From positions 7,504,501-7,568,500 of the forward strand of contig NC_056034.1 in NCBI RefSeq assembly GCF_004379255.2: 64,000 nt of DNA, given 5' to 3'. The notes beneath the pieces were generated by a model. The model searched no databases. It was not told the origin of the DNA and worked only from the letters and a program-made list of their open reading frames with translations. The DNA is from Salvia splendens (Eukaryota; Streptophyta; Magnoliopsida; Lamiales; Lamiaceae). Of the stretch, positions 33,363-43,553 are shown piece after piece. The translations under genes and the position numbers were made by a program. Position 1 is the stretch's first letter. Every line of letters starts with the position of its first letter.

Positions 33363-35409
33363 GAGCACCCGCAACGCGGTGCCGTCGCCGTTCCTATGCC
33401 GTTCCGGAGGAACGGTTTCGCGGCGGCACGCGTTGCAGCGTGCGTTCCGTCGCCATTCTGTGCCGCCACCGTTCCCATGCCGTGCCGCGTTTCGTTCCTC
33501 CGGAACGCGGAACGAAACGTTCCGCCACGCGCCGAGGCGACGTGGCGGACTCCCATTCGACGCGTGAAGCCCACTCGCTGCCCCGCGAGTGGGCTTCGTC
33601 CCGATGACGCAATAATTCATTTTTTTTAAAAAAAATTTCGAATTTAATAAAAAAAAATGAGACCGTTAATTTTATAGCCGTTTGGTTTTTTTTTATTATT
33701 TATTTATTTACTCTATAAATACTCCTATTTCATACTCATTTCAATCACAAACACACATCTATTTCTCTCTATTTCCACCCCAATTTTCATCTCAAATCAA
33801 CTCTATTTTCCTTCTCCCAAATTTAATCAAACTAATGGATCCTTATGAACAAATGCGTCAAATATTGGAACAATCACTTGAAGAAGATCGACGACGGGAG
33901 GCGGAAGAAGCCGCTCCGCCCCAACGTCGCTCCCGTACGTACATCCATCGTAACCGGGAGGAAGCCGCCGCAAGGTTAGTACGCGACTACTTCTGCGATA
34001 ACCCGGTTTGGGGAGATACGTACTTCCGTCGCCGTTTCCGCATGGGGAAACCGTTATTTCTCCACATCGCGAATACTTTGGCAGCCCGGGAAGAGTTCTT
34101 CCAGGAAGGGTTCGACGCGGTCGGACGTCCCAGCCACACGACGCTGCAGAAATGTACTGCAGCAATCCGCCAGCTTGCGACTGGACAAACGGCCGACATG
34201 TTCGACGAATACCTCCACATCGGAGATAGCACTGGGCGAATGTGCTTGCTCAAATTCTGCAAAGGCGTCCGGGCAGCCTTCACCGACGAATTTCTCCGGA
34301 GGCCAAGCATGGCCGATTGTCAGTTCCTTCTCGACCTTCACGAAACAGTGCACGGATTCCCAGGGATGCTCGGCAGCGTCGATTGCATGCACTGGCAATG
34401 GAAGAATTGCCCGGTGGCGTGGAAGGGGTCCTACACGAGCGGCCACAAAGGTACCCACCCAACCGTTATACTCGAGGCCGTTGCCGACTACCGCCTTTGG
34501 ATCTGGCACGCGTACTTCGGGGTCCCCGGGTCGAACAACGACGTAAACGTGCTCAACCAGTCCGACCTCTTGACCGAAGTTTTGGATGGTAAAGCGCCGG
34601 CCATCAACTTCGTCGCCAACAATCGGCTTTATAAAATGGGGTACTATCTCACCGATGGCATCTACCCGAAGTGGCCTACCTTCGTGAAGACGTGCAGTGG
34701 GTCTGCGAACCCAAAGCAGGCTCTTTTTGCGCAGAAGCAGGAGGCTGCTCGCAAGGATGTGGAGAGGGCGTTCGGGGTTCTCCAAGCGCGCTTCAACATC
34801 ATCAAAGCCCCGGCTCGTACGTGGTTCATGGAGAACATGGTCGACATCATGTATACGTGCATAATCTTGCACAACATGATTGTCCAAGACGAAGGACCCG
34901 AGGCGGGAAATTGGTTCGACCCCGAATCCCCCGGAAGCTCAACCGCAAGTAGTCCGCCTCGAAGTGGAGCGCATCCGTCTATACAAGAACGGTTATCTAT
35001 TCCTGCAAGGACACGCGACTCTAGCGCCCACACCCAACTCCAACATGATCTAATTGAGCACATTTGGGCAAACTTTGGCGGATGAAATTATTAAAATTGT
35101 GTACTTTTATTTTTTTATGATTTTAATTGTGTGCTTTTTATTTTTTTAAGTTTAAGTTGTAACTTTGTTTTAATGTTGTGTGTTTTTTAATAAAATGTGT
35201 TTGTTTTTTTAATTGAATTGAGTTGAAATTAAAAAAAAATGAAATTGAATGAATAGTAATTTAAGGAACGGTTAAGGAACGGTTAAGGAACGAGGGTTGC
35301 AGGTTCCGTTCCTTAGTTAAGGAATGGAGTAAAAAAGTACAGTGGAGCCCTCAAATAGTAGTTTAAGGAACGGTTTAGGAACGGTATAGGAACAGCGTTG
35401 TGGATGGCC
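33363..35409 (+). mobile_element. PIF/Harbinger transposase-only element with intact transposase, 2047 bp
   Basis: The left end is GAGCACCCGCAACGCGGTGC and the right end AGCGTTGTGGATGGCC. The 3-bp duplication TCA flanks both sides (33360-33362, 35410-35412). Left subterminal DNA (33390-33560) is GC-rich with GTTCCGGAGGAACGG inverted repeats. Right subterminal DNA (35262-35400) has repeated AAGGAACGGTT. A TATA box CTATAAATACT lies near 33713. The element sits in the last intron of eS10, on the same strand. It carries one gene, the transposase; no Myb-like ORF1 is present. Confidence 0.9.
33835..35085 (+). CDS. PIF/Harbinger DDE transposase, apparently intact
   Basis: The likely start is the Met at 33835 (MDPYEQMRQILEQSLEEDRR), 416 residues. 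The open frame extends upstream to 33682, but those residues translate the leader after the TATA box. An acidic/basic N-terminus and RRRFRMGKPLFLHIA precede the DDE nuclease. First Asp: GMLGSVDCMHWQWKNCP (about residue 183). Second Asp: GVPGSNNDVNVLNQSDLL (about residue 241). Glu: RKDVERAFGVLQARF (about residue 305). The C-terminus has YTCIILHNMIVQDE, then a Ser/Pro-rich tail. All catalytic residues and the plant transposon DDE (Plant_tran) pattern are present. In characterised PIF/Ping systems the nuclease needs the ORF1 partner for activity; here that partner would have to come from another element. Confidence 0.9.
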   Translation: MDPYEQMRQILEQSLEEDRRREAEEAAPPQRRSRTYIHRNREEAAARLVRDYFCDNPVWGDTYFRRRFRMGKPLFLHIANTLAAREEFFQEGFDAVGRPSHTTLQKCTAAIRQLATGQTADMFDEYLHIGDSTGRMCLLKFCKGVRAAFTDEFLRRPSMADCQFLLDLHETVHGFPGMLGSVDCMHWQWKNCPVAWKGSYTSGHKGTHPTVILEAVADYRLWIWHAYFGVPGSNNDVNVLNQSDLLTEVLDGKAPAINFVANNRLYKMGYYLTDGIYPKWPTFVKTCSGSANPKQALFAQKQEAARKDVERAFGVLQARFNIIKAPARTWFMENMVDIMYTCIILHNMIVQDEGPEAGNWFDPESPGSSTASSPPRSGAHPSIQERLSIPARTRDSSAHTQLQHDLIEHIWANFGG

Positions 35410-35871
35410 TCAGGGTTCTTTTAAATATAACAAAATCATTTATTTCTCCACCTCAATGGCCAATGGTTTTCCTCATTTCTCTCTGTACATATATATACAG
35501 GCCTATTGGCTTTCTAACGCTATCTATATTTTTTTGTTTATATTTCTCCTTTTCTTCTGCTTCAGTTTTCATTTCACATTTTATTCTGTGCTACCAAGTA
35601 TGCGATAAAGTATGATAAAATTATTTTAGTTGTGATATTATGAATATTTGGCTAGACAAATTTTATTTGTGCCTTGTTGCTTGTCAGAGTCTGGGTAATT
35701 TCCTTGAGAAGCGTTTTATATTTTATTTTCATTGACACCATGTAGTTATTGCAATGCAGGGTGGTGATGGTGGTGGATGACCAGGGTTTGGCCGAGGTGC
35801 AGGTGGCTTTGGATGATAATATATGCAATGTTCTGTTTTTTTTCGGATATTACTTTTTGTGTGAGTACTAA

Positions 35872-37291
35872 GAGCATCCGCAACGCGGTGCCGTCGCCGT
35901 TCCTATGCCGTTCCGGAGGAACGGTTTCGCGGCGGCACGCGTTGCAGCGTGCGTTCCGTCGCCATTCCGTGCCGCCACCGTTCCCATGCCGTGCCGCGTT
36001 TCGTTCCTCCGGAACGCGGAACGAAACGTTCCGCCACGCGCCGAGGCGACGTGGCGGACTCCCATTCGACGCGTGAAGCCCACTCGCTGCCCCGCGAGTG
36101 GGCTTCGTCCCGATGACGCAATAATTCATTTTTTTAAAAAAAAATTCGAATTTAATAAAAAAAAAATAAAATTTTTTTTTATTAACGGTAATGAGACCGT
36201 TAATTTTATAGCCGTTTGTTTTTTTTTTTTTATTTATTTACTCTATAAATACTCCTATTTCATACTCATTTCAATCACAAACACACATCTATTTCTCTCT
36301 ATTTCCACCCCAATTTTCATCTCAAATCAACTCTATTTTCCTTTCCCAAATTTAATCAAACTAATGGATCCTTATGAACAAATGCGTCAAATATTGGAAC
36401 AATCACTTGAAGAAGATCGACGACGGGAGGCGGAAGAAGCCGCTCCGCCCCAACGTCGCTCCCGTACGTACATCCATCGTAACCGGGAGGAAGCCGCCGC
36501 AAGGTTAGTACGCGACTACTTCTGCGATAACCCGGTTTGGCATCTACCCGAAGTGGCCTACCTTCGTGAAGACGTGCAGTGGGTCTGCGAACCCAAAGCA
36601 GGCTCTTTTTGCGCAGAAGCAGGAGGCTGCTCGCAAGGATGTGGAGAGGGCGTTCGGGGTTCTCCAAGCGCGCTTCAACATCATCAAAGCCCCGGCTCGT
36701 ACGTGGTTCATGGAGAACATGGTCGACATCATGTATACGTGCATAATCTTGCACAACATGATTGTCCAAGACGAAGGACCCGAGGCGGGAAATTGGTTCG
36801 ACCCCGAATCCCCCGGAAGCTCAACCGCAAGTAGTCCGCCTCGAAGTGGAGCGCATCCGTCTATACAAGAACGGTTATCTATTCGTGCAAGGACACGCGA
36901 CTCTAGCGCCCACACCCAACTCCAACATGATCTAATTGAGCACATTTGGGCAAACTTTGGCGGATGAAATTATTAAAATTGTGTACTTTTATTTTTTTAT
37001 GATTTTAATTGTGTGCTTTTTATTTTTTTAAGTTTAAGTTGTAACTTTGTTTTAATGTTGTGTGTTTTTTAATAAAATGTGTTTGTTTTTTTAATTGAAT
37101 TGAGTTGAAATTAAAAAAAAATGAAATTGAATGAATAGTAATTTAAGGAACGGTTAAGGAACGGTTAAGGAACGAGGGTTGCAGGTTCCGTTCCTTAGTT
37201 AAGGAATGGAGTAAAAAAGTACAGTGGGGCCCTCAAATAGTGGTTTAAGGAACGGTTTAGGAACGGTATAGGAACAGCGTTGTGGATGGCC
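35872..37291 (+). mobile_element. Internally deleted derivative of the 33363 PIF/Harbinger element, 1420 bp
   Basis: The termini GAGCATCCGCAACGCGGTGC and GCGTTGTGGATGGCC are flanked by TAA at 35869-35871 and 37292-37294. It is nearly identical to the 33363 element except for a few substitutions and a longer AT stretch in the leader. About 647 bp of the transposase are missing between GGTTTGG and CATCTACCCG, with microhomology TGG at the join. Its start is 56 bp past the eS10 last codon, so the two elements bracket the last eS10 exon. Confidence 0.9.
36364..36967 (+). pseudogene. Deleted PIF/Harbinger transposase
   Basis: The first 58 or so residues (from MDPYEQMRQ) match the intact copy. The deletion of about 647 bp then removes the region with both catalytic Asp motifs and shifts the frame, giving a nonsense extension ending at 36834. 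The C-terminal part (QEAARKDVERAFGVLQARF to WANFGG) remains open in the original frame at 36566-36967. It has no nuclease activity but retains both termini, so it could be mobilised in trans. Confidence 0.85.
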
Positions 37292-38996
37292 TAACTAGCT
37301 TGTTTGTTCTTTTCCCTCACATAATCATTGCTTCGGCATTAATGAATATCTCACTCAGATCATATTGATCTCTTTCGTGATATTTTAGTATTGTGTTGCA
37401 GAAACAAAACTTAATCTAAATGTAAAGCTTTAAAACAACAAATAGTTAAAACTTATACGGGGATAAATGCTGTCTGTATAAGACAAAGATATGAAAACAT
37501 AGAAACAGAAAATAGTTTGGTTTTCAATCTTCGATACCAAATGCCATTAAAACATAGAAACAGAAAATAGTGTAATTATGCCTAATCAAAATATTTTTGT
37601 TCCAATTATCCTTCCAGCTTTCAATCCCAAATTCGTGGCACTATTCTTCTCTTTGTGCGCCTTCTCCACTAAATACCCCACACACGCGTAACAGCCGGTT
37701 GATGTTGAAGGCGTTACCCCCACCGGAGCTTGTTGCTCTCAGGTATTTGTCCAAACAGATTGACGCTGCACCTTGATATCCAGGCAACAAAAATTCAGCT
37801 GATATAACAGGTTCAACAAACTAAACACTGAATTTTAGTGCACCAAACAACATAAAATGCCAAGAACCAAACATCAACTTATCACAAATCCTCAGTATGG
37901 CTTTACATCATGTGCTGTCAGAAATTCCATTAAACAATCAGAGAAACTGTTGTAGTTCTTAAACAAACACTCAATTTAAGAAAAGGAAAACAATGTATTA
38001 TGGATGTAACAGAGGAATTGCAATAAAAGTCGCTCGCTCAAACTTCAAAGAGAATCCGGGAATCTCAATGAACATTTACTACATTAAATACTCTCTCTCT
38101 TTGCTCATACTTCATATACCGCGCGGCGCAATACCTTCTCCGCCTTGTTTGACAGCTTATTCTCTACTTCTTATGCGCACGGTCCATGCACACATGCATG
38201 ATGATGCATGGTTGTTATTTTTTATTAGGTGCATGCATCAGAAACCAAACAAACACCAAGCAAATTCACACAATCACCCAGTTTTTAGGTTAACGTGCCA
38301 AACGAATGCACGAAGCAAATAAATACAATCACCCAAATGCGCTGACCCTAAACCCACTTATACCCGACAAAGAGTTCATGTGAAGTCACAAATCAAAATG
38401 GAATGCATTTTTTCGCGCAGAAGCTAATATTTTGGCAACCATTCGCCAATCGATTTGATTTCGTAAGGGAAACCAACAATACTTATGTTGCAACTCCACA
38501 CGACGACGGTCTCTGTCAGATGCGCGTACTCCAAATTTTTCCGACGTGTCGGGGCTGAGAGGTAGAGGCGATCAACAACTTCAAGTGGGATGGGAGAACT
38601 TTCACCTCACAGCTTCTCTGAATTTTTGTGGAGAGAAGAGGTTATAGCGTAATGAGAATTGAGAACTGAGAAAACTGAGGGATATAATTGGAAAATTGAG
38701 TTTGATACCATAATATCGCATCTTACCTCTTCCGGTTCTATATCGCGAAGTAAATAGAATTTCCGGCCAGGCCAAAGCAGTCCCCTTATTTCCTTATCTA
38801 ATACGAGCCGCACATATAAAGTAACATGACTATCAAACACATGTGACTCCATAGACCATAGGGTTAATTACACAATTCATAAAAAATGTTTGAAGTTTGC
38901 ATAAATTATACAAAAAATTCAAATTTTCTGTATGATTTATGTAAATTTCAAACTTTTAATACCAACATAAGACAAATGTGAAACATGTTGTCCGAG
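37292..38996. other. Interval downstream of the NLR, possible unrecognised exons
   Basis: No clear gene was found. On the minus strand 38852-38728 is open from MESHVFDSHVTLYVRLVLDK to EPEE with a good donor (GAG then GTAAGATG), and 38607-38433 is open after an AG. Another open stretch with TGCYACVGYLVEKAHKEK lies at 37735-37590. They could be exons of a small gene or a noncoding RNA, but I recognise no family and joins are ambiguous. Confidence 0.2.
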
Positions 38997-41519
38997 TTAT
39001 GTAATTACCCCGACCTCTGATGTCACTTCCCGTAAACCAAACCGATCCTTATAATAAACAGAGAGGGGATTGTATCCCAAACTTCGTCTATGTTCTCGAA
39101 TCCACTTGGCCGAGTGAAGTAAAGAGTCGTCATCCAACTCGATACATTCAAGTGTAGGAATTTTTCCCATATCATAGGGGACATTGTTTAGATGCCGACA
39201 GTGATGAAGCACTAGGGACTTGAGTCTTGGGAAGTGACTTGGTTCCATTATCCAATGCTCAAGATTGGATTCCTGAATCAGCAAATAGGTGAGCTTACCG
39301 AATCCTCTTTCACTTATTTCCCATGTCTTGCCAATGCAAGCCAGCTTTCTTAGTTTAAGCACTTGAAGATTAGGCAAAGAAGCAACAATTTTCATATCCC
39401 CCCATGGAAGTTGCAGACCACACAAATTCAAACTTCTCAGTTTTGGAGGAAGAACACATCTCATATTATGTTTTCCCACAAAAGAACAATCCACCTCTAT
39501 CTTGAGAGCTTCAAGTTTCTCCAAATATATAAGATTGTTGAGCTCATAATCTCTCGACATGTTGGTATAGAAAAGAGCCAGTTTTTTCAAGTTTGGGATC
39601 ATTTTGAGGTGCTCTCTTGAACATGTAAAATCTACTACTCTAGAAAGCGTTTGCAGATCTTCAAGAGCTCCTAGTGAACTGGGTAACTCAAAACGAAACA
39701 CACGAAGATGCCTTAGCTGGGGCATCCTCCAAATCCCCTCTGGCAAATTGGTAAAGATACAGTCACTATCCCTTGGATGAATGATTAAGGTTTGAAGATT
39801 CTCAAGGTTTGATATGGCTTCCGAAATACTGAACCCACTGTGGAAAGCAAGATATCTGAGATGAAATAGCTCAAAGACCTCCTCTGGCAAATCAAAGTAG
39901 TAAGCATTTGACAAATCATAGTTGTAATCATTTGACAAATCCAATATTCTCAGCAGACTAGCATTTTCTATCGACAATCTAAACCCTCGTTGATGGTTTG
40001 ACATGCCTAGGCGTAACACTAAAGTTCGGATAGTAGAGCCATACACACCTTCAAGGAAATCATAGCCCTCAGGGCGATCAAAATAAATACTGCGGCGGCA
40101 CGACTTAAGTTCCATGGGCATGGCTTGCTTATCAAAACTGTTAATATGATGAATGAAACTATCTACATGGCCTTGGTTTAGGCACACATAAAACAAGCGA
40201 ATATCTGATTCGATTCTCTTAACTCTGCCATTAGACTTCCTCTTTGTCACCAAAACTAGATTTCTTCTTACAAGATCTTCCACATACTCTTCTCCTGTCT
40301 CTTCAAAACTTTTACCTTCACTTTCATTAAGAAAACCCTCAGCAACCCATATTTTTACAAGTTTGGAGACATTTATATTGTGATAGATTCCCAGATATAA
40401 GAAGCACGGCCTCAAATGATGAGGCAAGTATGTATAAGCTAGGGAGAGTATACGAGATTGTCTGTTACCATAATCAGAAGCAGCAAATTTGATGTTTTCT
40501 GAAATATCTTCCCACGCAGCTTCAGTCTGATCAGCAGCAGCAAGTATTCCAGAAACCACCTCAATACAGTTTGGAACCCATCTGCAGCTTCTGGCAATCA
40601 TCTTTCCAGCAGACACCAATTGAGAAGGACAAGGATCTCCTTTGAATATGTTTTCCCTTATCACATTCCAAGCATTATCCTCACCCATAAAACCCACCTT
40701 ATGAAAATGATCAACCATCTTCATGGATACATGAGATCTTGTGGTTAAGATTATTCGACTTCCATTATTTTCACTAGGAAACATATTAAGGTTTAGCCTC
40801 TCGAAATTGCTAAAACCATCAAGCACAATAAGATACCTCCTCCCCTTTAATTTATCAAACAAAGTCCGAACCAGTCCATTCTTGTTCTCTGTATTTGATG
40901 AAAAATCGACTTTCATGGAACGCAGAAGGTTTCGAATCAATTGTGGTCGATCATATTCACTGGATACTGTGGCCCAAGCACGGATGTCAAAATGCTCCAT
41001 GATTAATGGATCATTGTAAGCATTTCTTGCCAGAGTAGTTTTGCCCACGCCTTCCTCTCCATAAATTGCGATAGTTCTTAGCGGCTCTTCATGTCCTTGA
41101 CGAAGTCGAGAAATTATTTCGATCAACTCGTCATCGGGACCATCCATGGTTTTTGTGCCCTTCAATTCTCCAACGATCGACTCGATTTCCTTTGATACTC
41201 TCTTCACCTCCTCAAAACCGTAAGGGAGCTGATATTTCCCCTGTTCAGGCTTAGATCTAGACGACCCAACAGTCGATTCCAGCAATGAATCGGACAACTG
41301 AAGCTCGATAATCCTTTCTGCCATATATGTAGCCTCACTGATGATTTCTTCCCAGAGGTCAGTTTTGTCTGGAAATTCGTCGAAAAACGTTTGCAAGAAA
41401 ACAGTGTGTTTACGAAGGGATGTGATTGCGCCTTTCAGTTGAGGGGAAATGGAATGTTGATGATAGTTGAGGAAGATATCTATGGTGTGTGAAAGTGAAG
41501 CAACAGCAGCGTATGCCAT
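38997..41519 (-). CDS. CC-NBS-LRR immune receptor (R1-like) with eroded NB-ARC motifs
   Basis: Single exon, 840 residues. An Rx/R1-like coiled-coil N-terminus (residues 1-120) precedes NB-ARC (about 130-400) and an irregular LRR region (about 500-830). P-loop: GEEGVGKTT at 154-162 (usual GMGGVGKTT). Kinase-2: LIVLDGFSNFE at 230-240, where the second Asp of LDD is Gly235. RNBS-B GSRIILTTRS at 253-262 is normal. The GLPLA site reads RWVPNCIEVVSGIL (313-326). RNBS-D is LRPCFLYLGIYHN with the following FPED-like residues missing. The MHD site is replaced by RIESDIRLFYVC (435-446). LRRs such as LRILDLSN and LPSSLGALEDLQTL are present. It has no frameshift or stop. Function is recognition of pathogen effectors at or near the membrane; loss of GLPLA and MHD suggests it does not switch like a canonical NLR and may work with a partner, or is decaying. 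Confidence 0.9.
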   Translation of the reverse strand: MAYAAVASLSHTIDIFLNYHQHSISPQLKGAITSLRKHTVFLQTFFDEFPDKTDLWEEIISEATYMAERIIELQLSDSLLESTVGSSRSKPEQGKYQLPYGFEEVKRVSKEIESIVGELKGTKTMDGPDDELIEIISRLRQGHEEPLRTIAIYGEEGVGKTTLARNAYNDPLIMEHFDIRAWATVSSEYDRPQLIRNLLRSMKVDFSSNTENKNGLVRTLFDKLKGRRYLIVLDGFSNFERLNLNMFPSENNGSRIILTTRSHVSMKMVDHFHKVGFMGEDNAWNVIRENIFKGDPCPSQLVSAGKMIARSCRWVPNCIEVVSGILAAADQTEAAWEDISENIKFAASDYGNRQSRILSLAYTYLPHHLRPCFLYLGIYHNINVSKLVKIWVAEGFLNESEGKSFEETGEEYVEDLVRRNLVLVTKRKSNGRVKRIESDIRLFYVCLNQGHVDSFIHHINSFDKQAMPMELKSCRRSIYFDRPEGYDFLEGVYGSTIRTLVLRLGMSNHQRGFRLSIENASLLRILDLSNDYNYDLSNAYYFDLPEEVFELFHLRYLAFHSGFSISEAISNLENLQTLIIHPRDSDCIFTNLPEGIWRMPQLRHLRVFRFELPSSLGALEDLQTLSRVVDFTCSREHLKMIPNLKKLALFYTNMSRDYELNNLIYLEKLEALKIEVDCSFVGKHNMRCVLPPKLRSLNLCGLQLPWGDMKIVASLPNLQVLKLRKLACIGKTWEISERGFGKLTYLLIQESNLEHWIMEPSHFPRLKSLVLHHCRHLNNVPYDMGKIPTLECIELDDDSLLHSAKWIREHRRSLGYNPLSVYYKDRFGLREVTSEVGVIT

Positions 41520-41989
41520 GAGAATTAGGAGACAGATGATGTGAAAATGAAGAACAAAACAGGGCTGGGTGTTGGCTGTTGAGATCTTAGCTAAATTCCA
41601 GATTTAAGACCTTATTTTAGGGCTTTTTTCTCCTATTTTTATTCTACTAGTATACTACTGTACTTACTCTTTTCTTCATAGTAGAATATACGACAGCGAT
41701 AAGAATATAACAATGATACAAGACCTAAAAAAAAGTTGTAGATCTTCAAAACAGTAGAGCTTGTTAATATAAAATACTAAGTAAAATCCAATTTCTTTTA
41801 TTTAAACAATCAACCTTGTAGCTTATCACAACATGAATGCCAACCCAACCATATCTCACAGAACTCAAACAGCTTCTGTGTTGGATATTATGATGTTTTC
41901 CAGAAGACTAATCCATCTTTATCTTGAATAGGATAAACCTCCTATCGGGTCGGCGTCCGTAGATCGGCCATCCATAAATATCTGTCGCG
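41520..41989. other. NLR promoter region, no other gene seen
   Basis: AT-rich 5' flank of the NLR. No distinct repeat ends were identified up to the GC-rich zone that begins the next PIF-like element. Confidence 0.45.
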
Positions 41990-42355
41990 GGCGAGTGCCC
42001 GACTCGCCCATCAAGTAAGACGGTTTTCTCACTTTAGAGAAGAGAATGAACTATAATATTGAAATTTTTGATTGATTTCTCAAATGATTACAATAACTCT
42101 TATTTATAATTCTAATAACTAAAAATCCATTTTAAATTAAAAAAAAATATTTTCCCACTTCCCAATAGAATATATCCATTTTTTCTCCACTTTTAATTTA
42201 TTTTTAATTATTTTTATCCCACATTTTCATCTATAAATACATCCATTTTCACACAAAATTTTACACCACCCTACACAAAATACTTCTCTCATCAATTCTA
42301 AAAAATTCTCTCATCAATTCTCATCTAAATTCCCACTCTTTCACTCTTACATAAA

Positions 42356-43288
42356 ATGTCCGGCTCCGACGATCACCCCTCCGACTCCCTCGGATGGAAC
42401 TACGAATGGTTAAGCTCCTCTCCATTCCCTAATCCGGAAACGGATTTCTCGCCCCCTCCTCAAACCCAAGGTTCGCATATTCCGGGTGGCTACCGACCTT
42501 ACCCGGTGAACGAGCCAGATGCCGAGAGGTACGGGTGGGCTCCCGAAACTGCCACGGGAGGGAGCGTCTCGACGCCACCGGAGGGCGGTTCCGACGCTCC
42601 TCCTCGTCCTTGTAGTGTCCGTGTTCGTACTCGTGGCAGTACCGGAGGTGACACCAACGTCCGCACCCCGTACACTCCGGGGGGGGGGGGGGGGAGATGC
42701 AGAAGTTATTCAAAGCCTACATGGAAATCTCCGAAGATGCGGAAACTGGCACGAACCAAACCGGGGACAGGTTTTGGTGGCGGGTCTCTCGCTGGTACAA
42801 TGCCAACCGACCGGATGAAACCATCGAGCTCAATGAGAGCCAACGATGAAATCCAAAAGTTCCAGGTGTATTACCTCCAGGAACAACGGTCAGCAGGGAG
42901 CGGCACGAGCGAGGTTGACATCATCACGGCCGCCATGTCGACCTACCATTCAATTCAGTACAAACCATTCAAGTATCTCGACGCTTGGCAGGAGGTGCGT
43001 ACTCATCCGAAGTATAGGGGAGGCGTCGCATCCTCCTCCAGCAAACGGTATAGGTCGGTATCCCTATCCAAGGCCGGCGAGGATGAGGTGGCTAGCCAGC
43101 TTGTCGGAGCTCACTTGGGTAGCCCCCGACGCCGGCCCAAGCAGTTCCCAACGCCGGCCGCAAGGAAGGAAACAGGCGACAGCCAACCGTCGTCGCATCG
43201 CGACCTCCCGCTCCCTTTGTGCCGCCTCCACCCCCACCAACTCTCTGAGCTCAATTGGGGATACCGCCGTCGGGCTAGTCTTCTTTAA
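42356..43288 (+). pseudogene. PIF/Harbinger ORF1 homologue disrupted at a G16 run
   Basis: The Met-start frame MSGSDDHPSDSLGWNYEWL continues to a run of sixteen G at 42679-42694. The expected continuation (EMQKLFKAYMEISEDAE, RFWWRVSRWYNANRP, the SANT-like WW region) is in another frame, and after a TGA near 42847 a third frame gives EIQKFQVYYLQEQRSAGSG and YKPFKYLDAWQEVRTHPKY. At least two frameshifts are needed, so it is a pseudogene. The G-run is a natural slippage site and also prone to sequencing error. Confidence 0.75.
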
Positions 43289-43310
43289 ATTTCTATGGAT
43301 GTATTGTTTA

Positions 43311-43401
43311 GGATTTAATTATGTAATTTTTAATTTTTAGGGTTTTAATTATGTAATTTTTAATTTTTAGGGTTTTAATTATGTAATTTTTAATTTTTTA
43401 G
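43311..43401. repeat. Three tandem copies of a 30-bp unit
   Basis: The unit GGTTTTAATTATGTAATTTT plus ten further bases repeats at 43311, 43341 and 43371 with one early substitution, just downstream of the broken ORF1. Confidence 0.9.
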
Positions 43402-43553
43402 TAATTTGTAATAGTATTTCAAGTATTTTTAACGCATTTTAATGTTGTGAAAATATTTTTATTTAAATTGAATAATAGAATGTGGAACTCTTGAGCATGC
43501 TCTTACAGAAGAACAGAGAGTAAAAAATGAATAAATGTGAGTCCAAGCCCTAA

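Larger units (their letters stand above)
31994..35816 (+). pseudogene. RPS10: Cytosolic ribosomal protein eS10 (RPS10), two in-frame TGA codons
   Basis: Five exons are readable: ATG at 31994-31996; 32079-32127 (IISEKNRREISKYLFQ); 32229-32502 ([57 protein letters not shown]); 32990-33125 ([32 protein letters not shown]); and 35760-35816 (glycine-rich tail). All introns are GT-AG. Two TGA codons lie in frame: at 32366-32368, where TGG (Trp of HYYWxLTN) is expected, and at 35778-35780, where CGA (Arg) would fit. Near the second intron two residues (the usual EG before VCYA) also appear absent. eS10 binds the 40S head. The coding pattern is otherwise well kept, so this is a recently inactivated copy, or the stops are sequence errors. 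The last intron holds the transposon at 33363-35409. Confidence 0.82.
41990..43502 (+). mobile_element. PIF/Harbinger-related ORF1-only element, left end unclear
   Basis: The right end reads GAGCATGCTC then TTA (43503-43505), fitting the family terminus. The left end is not clearly resolved: a GC-rich zone with GGGCGAGTGCCCGACTCGCCC lies at 41985-42010. A TATA box CTATAAATACATCC near 42232 and a leader precede a broken ORF1 frame at 42356. Confidence 0.55.

Noticed and set aside
33284..33629. GC-rich ORFs on both strands at the left ends of the transposase elements
   Set aside because: They cover the terminal and subterminal repeats and recur in the second copy at 35746-36129 with no protein domain.
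34054..34887. 277-codon antisense ORF in the transposase
   Set aside because: Mirror of the GC-rich transposase coding strand; no domain.
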